Source: Campylobacterota bacterium (lineage in GTDB: Bacteria > Campylobacterota > Campylobacteria > Campylobacterales > Sulfurospirillaceae). Taken from it: a stretch of 36,119 nucleotides of DNA. The stretch spans positions 1 to 36,119 of the forward strand of contig JAADIZ010000192.1 of NCBI GenBank assembly GCA_013151055.1, written 5' to 3'. Every line of letters starts with the position of its first letter. The stretch's first letter is position 1. This document shows positions 20,196-30,348 of the stretch, in pieces. Position numbers and translations under genes: made by a program. Under the pieces are notes generated by a model. The model searched no databases and was not told the origin of the DNA. It saw only the letters and a program-made list of their open reading frames with translations.

Positions 20196-21259
20196 TTTTT
20201 CTCCTGTGTATCTTTTAGTTGTCCACAAGCAGCACTTATATCTAAACCTTTTGATTCTCTGATGGTACATATTACACCGTGTTTTAGAAGATAGTCTTGA
20301 AAGGCTAAAACATCTTTGACAATTGGTCTTTGATAATCGCTACCTTCATGAGGATTGAAAAATATCAAATTTACTTTTGCTTTTATGCCGTCTAAAAGTT
20401 TAACTAATTTTTTAGCACTTTTAATGTTATCGTTCAAATCTTTAATGACCAGATATTCAAACATCATTTTTTTTCTTGCATCTACTGGAAATTCTTTTAC
20501 TGCTTTTATAATCGACTCAATATTGTATGCCCTATTAATTGGCATTAATTTTTCTCTTAAAACATCATCAACTGCATGAAGTGAAATTGCAAGTAAAATT
20601 CCTAAATTCATATTTCCTAGTTTTTTTATTTGGGTACTTAAGCCGCTTGTAGATATAGTTTGTCTTCGTGGACTAATTGATAACCCAAAAGGATCAGAAA
20701 ATATTTTAACTGCTTTTTGAACATTTTCAATATTATCCAAGGGTTCACCCATACCCATAAAAACAATATTAACTCTCCTATTTTCTGCAATATCATTATC
20801 TTTTTTTATCATCAATACTTGAGAAGTTATCTCACCTGAAGTAAGATTTCTCAAAAAACCGCTCTTTCCCGTCAAGCAAAAAGAGCAACCTATTTTACAT
20901 CCAACTTGCGAGGAGATGCAAATAGTAAATCTAGTGTGGTGTATCAATTTTCCCATATCATCATAAGCTTCTTTTTTCATGGGAAGCAAAACAGATTCAA
21001 CAGTTTTTCCATCTTTTAATAAAAATAGATACTTTTTACTACCATCGCTACTTTGCTCAATCGTAGAAATTTTTAAAGGGTTCATATGATAGTTTTTTTC
21101 CAAATCATCTCTTAAATTATTTGGCAAATTTTTCATTTCGTCAAATGAATTTACGTACTTTTTGTAAATCCATTCGTAGATTTGTTTTGCTCTAAAAGAT
21201 GGTTTTATGATATAACTTAATTCTTCTTTTGTATAATCTAATATATTTATTTTACTCAT
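20192..21259 (-). CDS. rlmN: 23S rRNA A2503 / tRNA A37 C2-methyltransferase
   Basis: RlmN is a radical-SAM enzyme that methylates C2 of A2503 in 23S rRNA and A37 in some tRNAs. The 355-residue protein has the CxxxCxxC cluster motif in [12 protein letters not shown], preceded by [23 protein letters not shown] and SLHAVDD follow. A C-terminal cysteine (AACGQL) corresponds to the methyl-carrying one. The start overlaps the preceding phosphorylase-like gene by 8 nt, and the stop overlaps the microprotein ATG. Confidence 0.96.
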   Translation of the reverse strand: MSKINILDYTKEELSYIIKPSFRAKQIYEWIYKKYVNSFDEMKNLPNNLRDDLEKNYHMNPLKISTIEQSSDGSKKYLFLLKDGKTVESVLLPMKKEAYDDMGKLIHHTRFTICISSQVGCKIGCSFCLTGKSGFLRNLTSGEITSQVLMIKKDNDIAENRRVNIVFMGMGEPLDNIENVQKAVKIFSDPFGLSISPRRQTISTSGLSTQIKKLGNMNLGILLAISLHAVDDVLREKLMPINRAYNIESIIKAVKEFPVDARKKMMFEYLVIKDLNDNIKSAKKLVKLLDGIKAKVNLIFFNPHEGSDYQRPIVKDVLAFQDYLLKHGVICTIRESKGLDISAACGQLKDTQEKK

Positions 21260-21812
21260 AGTTACTCACTTGTTTTCTCACATAAGCTGTTAGTTTTTCT
21301 TTTGCTTTAGCATGATTTGCTATAAAATCATCGTGTGCATGTTTGTCACAATAGTTAGTTATTATAAAAATCCCATATGCAGGAATATTGAATTTATTAG
21401 CTACCGTTAGTATAGAAAAAAACTCCATATTCTCAGCCTCAATTCCACTTTTTAAGAATTTGTTAGATACCTCTTCGTTAGTTGTAATATAATTACTAGA
21501 ATTTACTAAGACATTTTTTTCGTTAGTTGTTTCACATGAAACATTGTCAATGATAGAAGTAACTCTGTTATTTAACGGTGTGTAACAGTTATCTAAAAAA
21601 TAACCAGTTTCTATGTTTGTAGATGTTGATGAAGTGATGATTTCGAACGGTTTTAAATTGCCATAACTTCCAGCAGTTCCAATAAAAAGTATAGATTTTT
21701 GTCTATTTTTTAGGATAAGTTTAGTTAAATTTATACTACTATTTATCAATCCTATTCCGATAGAAGTTGCAAAATCAAACTGTTCTCTATCGCCCGCACA
21801 CAAAATCATCAT
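21252..21812 (-). CDS. purine-nucleoside phosphorylase/MTAN superfamily protein
   Basis: A 186-residue, short member of the PNP_UDP_1 fold. A glycine-rich phosphate/ribose loop (FIGTAGSYG) and the ribose-binding methionine-glutamate signature ([16 protein letters not shown]) are present, then [14 protein letters not shown]. It may cleave methylthioadenosine/S-adenosylhomocysteine or a related nucleoside. It is shorter than E. coli Mtn (232 residues), so the assignment is to the superfamily only. Its ATG overlaps the hisF stop (ATGA). Confidence 0.75.
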   Translation of the reverse strand: MMILCAGDREQFDFATSIGIGLINSSINLTKLILKNRQKSILFIGTAGSYGNLKPFEIITSSTSTNIETGYFLDNCYTPLNNRVTSIIDNVSCETTNEKNVLVNSSNYITTNEEVSNKFLKSGIEAENMEFFSILTVANKFNIPAYGIFIITNYCDKHAHDDFIANHAKAKEKLTAYVRKQVSNYE

Positions 21813-22567
21813 AGTCTTACAGGAATCCCCTCTTCTTTTAAATAACGCTTCAAATCCATTATATCTATTTCTTTATAGTGAAATATAGAAGCTGCTAATG
21901 CTGCGTCCGCACCATTTAAAAAAGCATCTTTTATATGTTCCATCGTTCCTGCTCCACCACTCGCAATTACTGGAATACTCAGCAATGAACCCATCTTTGA
22001 AGTGAGTTCTATATCATAGCCTTTTTTAACACCATCACAATCCATAGAAGTCAAGAGTATCTCGCCTGCACCTCTTTGTTCGACTTCTTTAGCCCACTGC
22101 AATGCATCAAGTCCCGTATCAATTCTTCCACCATTTATAAAAACATTCCAACTATCGCCAGTTCTCTTTGCATCAATTGCTACTACCACAGTGGATGAAC
22201 CAAATCTTTTTGATGCTTGATTGATAAATTTAGGATTTTTTATGGCATGAGAGTTTATACTTGTCTTATCACATCCAACTTTTAAGAGTTTATAAATGTC
22301 TTCGAGTGTTTTTATTCCTCCCCCAACTGTCAATGGAATGAAAACTTCTTGTGCAACTTTTTCTAAGATATCGACTATGGTATCTCTATTTTCGCAACTT
22401 GCAGTGATATCTAAAAATGTAATCTCATCAGCACCCTCTTCATTATATCTTTTAGCAACTTCTACAGGGTCACCAGCATCTTTAAGTCCTACAAAGTTAA
22501 TACCTTTTACTACTCTTCCGTTTTTAATATCAAGGCAAGGTATAATTCTTTTTGCAAAATTTTCCAT
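21809..22567 (-). CDS. hisF: imidazole glycerol phosphate synthase, cyclase subunit
   Basis: HisF with HisH closes the imidazole ring in histidine synthesis. The 252-residue TIM barrel begins [16 protein letters not shown] with the first catalytic Asp, and has the second in [22 protein letters not shown] and [12 protein letters not shown] are the phosphate-binding loops. No other his gene is in the window, so the pathway is dispersed. It lies 10 nt after ogt and is coupled to the phosphorylase-like gene. Confidence 0.97.
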   Translation of the reverse strand: MENFAKRIIPCLDIKNGRVVKGINFVGLKDAGDPVEVAKRYNEEGADEITFLDITASCENRDTIVDILEKVAQEVFIPLTVGGGIKTLEDIYKLLKVGCDKTSINSHAIKNPKFINQASKRFGSSTVVVAIDAKRTGDSWNVFINGGRIDTGLDALQWAKEVEQRGAGEILLTSMDCDGVKKGYDIELTSKMGSLLSIPVIASGGAGTMEHIKDAFLNGADAALAASIFHYKEIDIMDLKRYLKEEGIPVRL

Positions 22568-22577
22568 ATAAAAACTC

Positions 22578-23090
22578 CTAAGAGATAATATCAGATTTAA
22601 GACAAATTTTGGCTGAATTTTCGAGGTTTAAGAGGTAACTCTTTGTATCAAGCCCACTTGCATAGCCAGTTAATTTTCCAGATTTACCGATAACTCTATG
22701 GCAAGGAACAATTATAGAAATAGGATTTTTGCCATTAGCTCCACCAACAGCTCTTAGAGCATACGGATTACCAATATTGTCTGCTTGCTGTGCATAACAT
22801 ATAGTTTGCCCGTAAGGAATTTTAAGCAAAGCATTCCAAACACTTTTTTGAAAAGGAGTACCCTCAAGTAGCAGAGGAATATCAAACTCTTTTCTTTTTT
22901 TAGCAAAGTATTCATCAAGCTGCAAATGTGTTAAATCAAGCAAGGGATTTGTTTTTTCTATGATATTATCAAATTTCTTTTTTGCCCTATTCCAACCAGT
23001 TACAGGAGTTACAATTCTCAAGAATTGCCCATCAGTAGCAATACAAATATCACCAATAGGAGAGTTAATTATTTGATAAAATAGAGACAT
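22578..23090 (-). CDS. ogt: methylated-DNA-protein-cysteine methyltransferase
   Basis: Ogt removes O6-alkyl groups from guanine by irreversible transfer to its own cysteine. The active site [10 protein letters not shown] lies near residue 132, preceded by the DNA-binding [12 protein letters not shown] with the arginine finger in ALRAVG. At 170 residues it is the single-domain form without an Ada regulatory domain. It heads the minus-strand ogt-hisF-rlmN operon and is divergent from rsmA. Confidence 0.94.
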   Translation of the reverse strand: MSLFYQIINSPIGDICIATDGQFLRIVTPVTGWNRAKKKFDNIIEKTNPLLDLTHLQLDEYFAKKRKEFDIPLLLEGTPFQKSVWNALLKIPYGQTICYAQQADNIGNPYALRAVGGANGKNPISIIVPCHRVIGKSGKLTGYASGLDTKSYLLNLENSAKICLKSDIIS

Positions 23091-23184
23091 TTTAAGACCT
23101 TTTCTGAAATTATAGCATACATAATAAACTTATAAGTAAATTAAAGATAACATGTGGCAAATTTAAAGGCAAGAGTATGATAGA

Positions 23185-24000
23185 ATGAAAAAGATTGAGG
23201 CTAAAAAGAGATTTGGTCAAAATTTTTTAAAAGATATGTCAGTCTTGAATAAAATCATCCAATCGATGCCCAAAAACAATTTCAAACTTGTAGAAATTGG
23301 GCCTGGCTTAGGTGATTTGACGCAAATACTCTTAAGAGTGAAACCCTTAAGAGCTTATGAGGTCGATAGAGACTTATGCGTTCATTTGAGAAAAAAATTT
23401 CGCAAAGAGATAGAAGAAGAAAAACTAAGACTTGAACAAACAGATGTTTTAGAGTGTTTTGACAAAGGTTCACTTGAAAACGAACCTTATGATTTAGTTG
23501 CAAACTTACCATATTATATAGCAACTAAAATCATACTAGAAGCACTAGAAGATGAAAATTGTAACTCTATGATTGTCATGCTACAAAAAGAGGTTGCACT
23601 AAAATTTTCTGCTCGTGTAAAAACAAAAGAGTTCACATCTTTAGCGATACTTTCTCAAAGTATAGCAGATGTAGAGTTGCTTTTTGATGTGCCTTCGAGT
23701 TCGTTTGAACCAGCACCAAAAGTGACTTCGTCTATTTTGAAAATTGTAAAAAGAAGAGAATTTATACTAGGTGATAAACCTTTATTTAAAACAGTCAAGA
23801 GTTTTATCGGATTTAAAAAGTATCTGAAAATTTCATATTCTAGTCCAAGAAAAACTTGGGTGAAAAATATATCCTCAATTTATGATAGAGATTTTGCTAA
23901 AAAACTGTTGGATGATATAGATATTTCAGCAAATACAAGACCTCATGAAATAAGCGTCGCAAATCATCTTAATTTATATGAAAAGATTTCCAAAAGGTAG
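23185..24000 (+). CDS. rsmA: 16S rRNA dimethyladenosine transferase
   Basis: RsmA (KsgA) dimethylates A1518 and A1519 of 16S rRNA late in small-subunit assembly. The 271-residue protein begins with KKRFGQNFLKD, has SAM motif I in LVEIGPGLGDLT and the catalytic NLPYYI. FEPAPKVTSSI is the usual C-terminal family motif. It is the first gene of the plus-strand operon running to hemY. Confidence 0.96.
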   Translation: MKKIEAKKRFGQNFLKDMSVLNKIIQSMPKNNFKLVEIGPGLGDLTQILLRVKPLRAYEVDRDLCVHLRKKFRKEIEEEKLRLEQTDVLECFDKGSLENEPYDLVANLPYYIATKIILEALEDENCNSMIVMLQKEVALKFSARVKTKEFTSLAILSQSIADVELLFDVPSSSFEPAPKVTSSILKIVKRREFILGDKPLFKTVKSFIGFKKYLKISYSSPRKTWVKNISSIYDRDFAKKLLDDIDISANTRPHEISVANHLNLYEKISKR

Positions 24001-24023
24001 TTTTTCAAAATTAAGGTAAAAAA

Positions 24024-25952
24024 ATGCAAGAAAACAAAGAAAATGCTGCTGGCAAGAAGCCGGTAAACCAAAAAGTGCAAAATAGCACTAAAAATAGCGT
24101 AACTAAACCGCAAGGACAAGCAAAAAAGCAAAATCCTAACAAACAAAACAGAAAAAGAAAAAGTGCTAAAAATCAGCCAAGCATATTGGACGGTAGTGAA
24201 AAATGGCAAAAAGATATGCAAAGTGCAATCGAAGCTAATCACAAAATACACAAAGAAAGATTGACTAAATTTAATCTTATCAATCAAAATACAAAAGCGA
24301 AACTCAAAATTACTCCACTTGGAGGACTTGGTGAAATTGGCGGAAATATTACAGTCATAGAAACAGATACAAGTGCTATCATTGTAGATGTTGGGATGAG
24401 TTTTCCAACAGATGATATGCATGGTGTTGATATATTGATTCCTGATTTTACTTACCTAAGGCAGATAAAAAAGAAGATAAAAGCTATCGTTATAACACAC
24501 GCTCATGAAGATCATATAGGAGCAGTTGCTTATCTTTTTAAAGAGATGCAATTTCCCATATATGCTACTCCATTGCCACTAGGTATGCTTTCAAATAAAT
24601 TTGAAGAGCATGGTTTAAAGCAGTACAGAAAACTCTTTAGACCAGTTCAAAAAAGAAAAGTATATGATATTGGTGATATAAAAGTAGAGTGGATGCATAT
24701 AACACACTCTATCATAGACGCTTCATCGCTAGCAATCACTACTGAAGCTGGAACTATCATCCATACGGGAGACTTTAAGATTGACCATACACCCATAGAT
24801 GGATATGTAAGCGATTTAAATAGATTTGCTGAGTATGGTGAAAAAGGAGTTTTGTGTCTGCTTAGTGATAGTACCAACTCTCACAAAGAAGGCATAACTA
24901 GAAGTGAAAGCACTGTTGGAAAAACTTTTGATTATATATTTTCAAAATCAGAAGGAAGAGTGATAATGTCAACTTTTTCTTCAAATATTCACAGAGTTTA
25001 TCAAGCAATTAACTATGGATTAAAGCACAATAGAAAAGTCTGTGTCATAGGTCGTTCGATGGAGCGAAACCTTTTTACTGCTATTGATTTAGGATATATA
25101 GATTTAGATAAAAGTATATTTATAGACCCTCATGAAGTAAACAAACATAATGACAAAGAGGTTTTAATCGTCACTACAGGAAGTCAGGGTGAAATTATGG
25201 CGGCACTTTACAGGATGGCAACTGATGAGCATAGACATATAAAAATAAAAACAAGTGACCAGATAATCATATCAGCAAAAGCCATTCCTGGAAATGAGGC
25301 AAGTGTATCAAAAGTATTAAACTTTCTGATAAAGAGTGGTGCAAGCGTGGCTTATCAAGATTTTAGCGAAATTCATGTAAGCGGACATGCCGCCCAAGAA
25401 GAGCAAAAACTAATCCTAAGATTGACAAAACCAAAATTTTTCTTGCCAGTTCATGGTGAATACAATCATACTGCAAAACATAAAGAAACTGCTATCAAAT
25501 GTGGTGTGCCACCAAAAAATATCTTGCTTATGAGTGATGGTGATCAGATAGAAGTATGTCCAAAATATATCAAAAAAGTAAAATCAGTAAAAACAGGAAA
25601 AGTATTTGTTGATAATCAGGCAAATGAGAAAATAGCAAATGATGTTGTATTAGATAGACAAAAAATGGCAGAAGCTGGGCTTGTTATGGTAGTAGCACAA
25701 GTAAATCTAAACGAGCAAAAACTTGTTAGTAAACCAAGAGTTGTAAGTTATGGATTGGTATCAGATAAAGACGATAGAAAATTTTCACAAGAGATGGAAG
25801 GTGTAATTGACCAATTTACAGTCAATGCAAAAAAAGAGCTTTTTCAAAATAAAAAAGCACTTGAAAACGAATTAAGACAGGTATTAAGAAAGCATATATA
25901 TAGAAAAATGAAAAAATACCCAACAATAGTTCCAACAATATTTATGATGTAA
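24024..25952 (+). CDS. rnj: ribonuclease J
   Basis: RNase J is a metallo-beta-lactamase/beta-CASP enzyme with 5'-3' exo- and endonuclease activity in rRNA processing and mRNA decay. The metal motif THAHEDHIGAV is near residue 155, TGDFKID holds a further ligand, and SGHAAQEE and PVHGEY are beta-CASP motifs. The 642-residue length includes a basic, low-complexity N-terminal extension of about 90 residues rich in Lys, Asn and Gln, as in Helicobacter and Campylobacter RNase J. It follows rsmA by 23 nt. Confidence 0.95.
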   Translation: MQENKENAAGKKPVNQKVQNSTKNSVTKPQGQAKKQNPNKQNRKRKSAKNQPSILDGSEKWQKDMQSAIEANHKIHKERLTKFNLINQNTKAKLKITPLGGLGEIGGNITVIETDTSAIIVDVGMSFPTDDMHGVDILIPDFTYLRQIKKKIKAIVITHAHEDHIGAVAYLFKEMQFPIYATPLPLGMLSNKFEEHGLKQYRKLFRPVQKRKVYDIGDIKVEWMHITHSIIDASSLAITTEAGTIIHTGDFKIDHTPIDGYVSDLNRFAEYGEKGVLCLLSDSTNSHKEGITRSESTVGKTFDYIFSKSEGRVIMSTFSSNIHRVYQAINYGLKHNRKVCVIGRSMERNLFTAIDLGYIDLDKSIFIDPHEVNKHNDKEVLIVTTGSQGEIMAALYRMATDEHRHIKIKTSDQIIISAKAIPGNEASVSKVLNFLIKSGASVAYQDFSEIHVSGHAAQEEQKLILRLTKPKFFLPVHGEYNHTAKHKETAIKCGVPPKNILLMSDGDQIEVCPKYIKKVKSVKTGKVFVDNQANEKIANDVVLDRQKMAEAGLVMVVAQVNLNEQKLVSKPRVVSYGLVSDKDDRKFSQEMEGVIDQFTVNAKKELFQNKKALENELRQVLRKHIYRKMKKYPTIVPTIFMM

Positions 25953-25962
25953 GGTGGAGATT

Positions 25963-26925
25963 TTGGATTTTAAAGATATAGCAAAAAATGTACTTAGGCT
26001 AGAGGCAAAAGAGTTGTTAGATGCAGCAGAATTGATTGATGATGAGATGAACAGAGCTGTAGAATTAATCGCTAGCATAAAAGGTAAGCTTATCGTAACA
26101 GGCGTTGGAAAAAGTGGATTAATCGGAGCTAAAATAGCTGCTACGATGGCTAGTACAGGAACTAGTAGTTTTTTTATACACCCAACAGAAGCACTTCACG
26201 GTGATTTAGGAATGATAGGCAAGGATGATGCAGTGTTAGCTATCAGTTACAGCGGAGAGAGTGAAGAGCTTATAAAAATACTTCCTCACATAAAGAGATT
26301 TGACATTCCACTCATAGCCATGGCTAGGAGTAAAAATTCTTCGTTAGGAAGATACGGAGATGTTTTTTTATCGATAAATGTTTCAAAAGAAGCATGTCCG
26401 CTTGATATTGCACCTACAACATCTACGACTTTGACTCTTGCTGTAGGAGATGCTTTGTCTGTTAGCTTGATGAAGAAAAAGAATTTTCAAAAAGAGGATT
26501 TTGCATCATTTCATCCAGGTGGAAGCTTGGGCAAAAAGTTATTTATTAAAGTTAAAGATTTGATGCACTCAGATAACCTTCCGATCGTGTCAAAAGAGTC
26601 AAATCTAAAAGATGCGATAGTTGTCATGAGCGAAGGTATGCTTGGAAATGTTTTGATTGAAGATGATGATAGAAAACTTTTGGCGATATTAAGCGATGGA
26701 GACTTAAGAAGGGCACTCATGAAAGATGATTTTTCTATGGATGCCAAGGCGATTGATTTTGCTACAAAAAATCCAAAAGTTTTAAATGGAGAAAATATAT
26801 TGGCTAGCGATGCACTCTCTTTTGTGGAAACTCACAAGATACAACTAATTGCAATCATAGATGAAAATCAAAAAGTTGCGGGTGTTCTGCATATCCATGA
26901 CTTAATACAAGCAGGTATAAAATAG
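25963..26925 (+). CDS. kdsD: arabinose-5-phosphate isomerase
   Basis: KdsD converts ribulose 5-phosphate to arabinose 5-phosphate, the first step to Kdo for lipopolysaccharide. The N-terminal SIS domain contains VTGVGKSGLIGAKIA and HPTEALHGDLGM. Two CBS repeats follow (about residues 205-320). The TTG at 25963 has AAGGTGGA just upstream and is preferred to the in-frame GTG at 25954, giving 320 residues, normal for the family. The gene begins 10 nt after rnj. Confidence 0.93.
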   Translation: MDFKDIAKNVLRLEAKELLDAAELIDDEMNRAVELIASIKGKLIVTGVGKSGLIGAKIAATMASTGTSSFFIHPTEALHGDLGMIGKDDAVLAISYSGESEELIKILPHIKRFDIPLIAMARSKNSSLGRYGDVFLSINVSKEACPLDIAPTTSTTLTLAVGDALSVSLMKKKNFQKEDFASFHPGGSLGKKLFIKVKDLMHSDNLPIVSKESNLKDAIVVMSEGMLGNVLIEDDDRKLLAILSDGDLRRALMKDDFSMDAKAIDFATKNPKVLNGENILASDALSFVETHKIQLIAIIDENQKVAGVLHIHDLIQAGIK

Positions 26926-27707
26926 TGGAAGCAATTCGATTAAATAAGATGATATCTCACAACACAAGGCACTCAAGAAGAGAAGCAGATAAACTCATAC
27001 AAGATGGCTTGGTTACCATAGATGGAGAAGTTGTTACGGACTTATCAACTAAGGTAACTTATGATGATAAAATTCGTATCAAAGGTAGAAGTTTATATAG
27101 AAAAACAAAATATTCTGTTATCGTTTATCACAAGCAAAAAGGTGAATTGGTTAGCAAAAAAGATGATAGGGGCAGAAAAACTATATTTGACACTCTACCA
27201 TCAAAGTATGCACACTTCATGAGTGTAGGAAGACTTGATTTTACAAGTGAAGGCTTACTTTTGCTTAGTGACGCGGCTGATATAGTTTCAGCTTTGATGC
27301 ATGGTGATTTAGAGAGAGTCTATTATGTAAAGATAAAAGGTTCTGTGACTACTCAAATGGAAGTAGCGATGAAAGAAGGGCTTTATCTCGCAGATGCCAG
27401 CAAGGGCGGACATGAGCAAAGCAGGGTAAGGTCAATGGAATTTGCACCATTTTTAAATTATAGAATTATCAAAAATTTACCGACTTACTCGACTATAAAA
27501 GTTACCATTAACGAAGGCAAAAATAGAGAACTAAGAAGGTTTTTTGGTTACTTTGATGCTGATGTCGTAGGGCTCAAAAGAGTAAGTTATGGAAAGATAG
27601 ATTTAGACATGTTAAAGCCTGGAAAACATAGATTTTTGACAAATACCGAGTATGATGCTCTTAGAGATTATCTAGCATATACAAAGAAAGAGAAAGTTAA
27701 AGATTGA
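26925..27707 (+). CDS. RsuA/RluB-type rRNA pseudouridine synthase
   Basis: A 260-residue enzyme with an N-terminal S4 RNA-binding domain (IRLNKMISHNTRHSRREADKLI) and the RsuA-type catalytic aspartate in SVGRLDFTSEGLLLLS. EGKNRELRRFFGYF is the second family motif. RluB is the most likely role (U2605 of 23S rRNA), but RsuA or RluE cannot be excluded. The GTG start shares a base with the kdsD stop (TAGTG). Confidence 0.88.
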   Translation: MEAIRLNKMISHNTRHSRREADKLIQDGLVTIDGEVVTDLSTKVTYDDKIRIKGRSLYRKTKYSVIVYHKQKGELVSKKDDRGRKTIFDTLPSKYAHFMSVGRLDFTSEGLLLLSDAADIVSALMHGDLERVYYVKIKGSVTTQMEVAMKEGLYLADASKGGHEQSRVRSMEFAPFLNYRIIKNLPTYSTIKVTINEGKNRELRRFFGYFDADVVGLKRVSYGKIDLDMLKPGKHRFLTNTEYDALRDYLAYTKKEKVKD

Positions 27708-28894
27708 TAGAAAATCTAGCTCTATACTTTAGACCTAAAAATATACAAGAGATGTGCGGACAAAAGCATTTGTGTGCAAAAAATGCTCCATTTAGGATGC
27801 TTTTGCAAAAACAAAGCATTTCTCATAGTATATTTTTTGGTCCAGCTGGAGTTGGAAAAACAACTCTTGCTAAAATCATAGCTACCCAAATGGAGTTACC
27901 ATTTTATGAGATGGATGCGACAAATATCAAAGTGGAAGAGATAAGGAAGATACTAAAAACTCATAGAAATTCACTTGCAAAACCACTTATTTTTATAGAT
28001 GAAGTCCATAGACTTTCAAAAACTCAGCAAGAGGTGCTTTTGATTCCGATGGAAAAAAGAGAGGCTATTATCATAGGGGCTAGTACAGAAAATCCTTACT
28101 TTACATTGACTAGTGGGATTAGGTCTCGATCCATGTTGTTTGAATTTTTCCCACTTGAAGATAGTGATTTGGAAGAGGTTTTAAAAAGAGCAAAAAAAGA
28201 GTTAGACTTTTCTATCGAAAAAGAGGCGAGGGAGTATCTTATAAGCTCATCTTCAGGCGATGTTCGCTCCATGTTAAATCTTTTAGAATTCACTTTGAAA
28301 ATCACTTCACATGTAGATTTGCAAACTCTAAAATCACTAAGACCAAGTGCTCTAAAAGATGGAGTTAGTTCAAGCGATACCCATTATGACCTTATAAGTG
28401 CTATGATAAAAAGTGTGCGAGGAAGTGATGTAGATGCAGGATTGTATTACTTAGCTAGGCTAATAGATGGCGGAGAGAGTGCGGATTTTATAGCTCGTCG
28501 TTTGGTGATATTAGCAAGTGAAGATATCGGAAATGCAAATCCAAATGCTCTAAATTTAGCAAATAGCTCTCTTCAAAGTGTAAGCAAAATTGGTTTTCCA
28601 GAAGCTAGAATTATACTTTCACAAACTTTGATATACCTAGCATGTAGTCCAAAATCAAATAGTGCATATATGGCTATAAATGAAGCTCAAAAATATATAA
28701 AAGAGAGCAGGGCTCTAAAAATTCCAAAATATCTCACAAAACTAGGGGCAAAAGATTATAAATATCCACACTCTTTTGGAGGTTGGGTAGAGCAAAATTA
28801 TTTAGACATTGATTTGAAATTTTATAAAAGCTCACGCATAGGCTTTGAAAAAACTTTAGATGAGTGGCTAGAAAAAATAAAATATCCAGAATAA
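27704..28894 (+). CDS. rarA: replication-associated recombination protein A (RarA/MgsA-type AAA+ ATPase)
   Basis: RarA acts at stalled replication forks and resembles clamp-loader subunits. The 396-residue protein starts at a TTG overlapping the upstream stop. It opens with LALYFRPKNIQEMCGQ, has Walker A GPAGVGKTT, Walker B FIDEVHR, sensor GASTENP and the arginine-finger region GIRSRS. The C-terminal MgsA domain includes SEDIGNANPNAL and PKSNSAYMA. Confidence 0.94.
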   Translation: MIENLALYFRPKNIQEMCGQKHLCAKNAPFRMLLQKQSISHSIFFGPAGVGKTTLAKIIATQMELPFYEMDATNIKVEEIRKILKTHRNSLAKPLIFIDEVHRLSKTQQEVLLIPMEKREAIIIGASTENPYFTLTSGIRSRSMLFEFFPLEDSDLEEVLKRAKKELDFSIEKEAREYLISSSSGDVRSMLNLLEFTLKITSHVDLQTLKSLRPSALKDGVSSSDTHYDLISAMIKSVRGSDVDAGLYYLARLIDGGESADFIARRLVILASEDIGNANPNALNLANSSLQSVSKIGFPEARIILSQTLIYLACSPKSNSAYMAINEAQKYIKESRALKIPKYLTKLGAKDYKYPHSFGGWVEQNYLDIDLKFYKSSRIGFEKTLDEWLEKIKYPE

Positions 28895-28905
28895 GGAAAT
28901 ATGAA

Positions 28906-30237
28906 ATGAAAATTGCCATCGTAGGTGGAGGAATTAGCGGTTTGACTACAGCTTTTTATATAAAGCAAGAGAAACCTGATGTAAAAATTACACTTTTTGA
29001 AAAACAGAGTTCACTTGGTGGAAAAATGATGACAAAAAATATAGATGGATTTTTGTTTGAAGAGGGTAGTAATGGCTTTTTGTCAAATAAACCCGATACT
29101 TTAGAACTTGTCAAAGAGAGCGGAAGCGAAGAGCTACTTTTGAGAAGTAGTGATAATGCAAGAGTAAGATTTATATACAAAGAAGCACTTCACCAACTTC
29201 CTGAATCTGCTAAGGCATTTCTAAAAACTCCGCTTTTATCTGTTTTTGGAAAACTAAGAGTTGCAGGCGAGATTTTTATACCCGCCAAAAAAGATGACAG
29301 CGATGAAACTCTACAATCTTTTGGATACAGAAGAGTGGGAAAAGAGATGACAGATGCATTTTTGGACCCAATGGTTGCGGGAATATTTGCTTCAACCCCT
29401 GATAAGATATCAGTCAATTCTGCTTTTCCTGCGGTTGTTAAACTTGAAAAAGAGTATGGCGGGCTCTTTAAAGGAATGATGAAAAAAAAGAAAAAAGAGG
29501 CAGGACCAGGTGGAGTTTTGATGAGTTTTAAAGGTGGAGTTAGTGCCTTTATAGCCTCTCTTGCAAATTCGATGGATATAGATATTAAAACCAATAGTGC
29601 TGTAGATACCATAGAGAAAAATGGTGCAAACTATGACATAATAATAGATGGCAAAACAGAAGAGTTTGACCGAGTTATCCTCTCAACCCCTGCATATGAA
29701 AGTGCCAAAATTTTAAGAAAAATAGACTCAAAGCTTTCAAGGATGTTAGACGATATAGAATATTCGCCTATAAGTGTTGTAGGATTGGGCTACAATGAAC
29801 TTTCTCATGATCTTAAGGGTTTTGGTCTATTGACAACAAGTTCGGCAAAAAAAGAGGTTCTAGGAGTTTTGTGGGATAGTTCTATCTTTACTGACCGTGC
29901 ACCAGACGATAAAAAAACTCTAAGAGTCATGATAGGTGGACAAAGAAGCCCAACTTTAGCACTAAAGAGTGAAGAGGAATTAAAAAATATAGCCATAAAA
30001 GGCGTGGAAGAGACAATGGGCATAAAGGAATTGCCAAATATAAGTTATGTAAAAAAATGGAAAAAAGGCATTCCTAACTATAGACTAGGGCATTTAGAGA
30101 GAATGACAAAATTGTTTGAACAACTAAAAGAGCACAAAGGATTGTACCTAAGCTCAAATGCTTATTTTGGAGTAGGGCTAAATGATTGTGTAGGAAATTC
30201 TAAAAAAGTAGCAAAAAAAGTAGTGAGCGAGATGTAA
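28906..30237 (+). CDS. hemY: oxygen-dependent protoporphyrinogen/coproporphyrinogen oxidase (HemY family)
   Basis: A 443-residue FAD protein oxidising a porphyrinogen late in haem synthesis. The dinucleotide fold is AIVGGGISGLTTAF, followed by LGGKMMTKNIDGFLFEEGSNGF, and the C-terminal FAD motif is LYLSSNAYFGVGLNDCV. The ATG at 28906 has AAGGA upstream and follows rarA by 11 nt; the upstream in-frame extension overlaps rarA and is not needed. The family includes protoporphyrinogen oxidases and coproporphyrinogen-III-to-coproporphyrin oxidases, which sequence reading cannot separate. Last gene of the operon. Confidence 0.88.
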   Translation: MKIAIVGGGISGLTTAFYIKQEKPDVKITLFEKQSSLGGKMMTKNIDGFLFEEGSNGFLSNKPDTLELVKESGSEELLLRSSDNARVRFIYKEALHQLPESAKAFLKTPLLSVFGKLRVAGEIFIPAKKDDSDETLQSFGYRRVGKEMTDAFLDPMVAGIFASTPDKISVNSAFPAVVKLEKEYGGLFKGMMKKKKKEAGPGGVLMSFKGGVSAFIASLANSMDIDIKTNSAVDTIEKNGANYDIIIDGKTEEFDRVILSTPAYESAKILRKIDSKLSRMLDDIEYSPISVVGLGYNELSHDLKGFGLLTTSSAKKEVLGVLWDSSIFTDRAPDDKKTLRVMIGGQRSPTLALKSEEELKNIAIKGVEETMGIKELPNISYVKKWKKGIPNYRLGHLERMTKLFEQLKEHKGLYLSSNAYFGVGLNDCVGNSKKVAKKVVSEM

Positions 30238-30348
30238 AAGAGATTTAAATTGTATCTCGCGAGACTGTAAACCAAACTGTGTAAACCACCTTTAACCTCA
30301 TATCCTCAACTAGTATATTTCACCGTTATGTACTTGTTAAATGTTTGA

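Noticed and set aside
30250-30270. TCTCGCGAGA palindrome after hemY
   Set aside because: Only 10 bp without a T tract or nearby promoter; could be chance.
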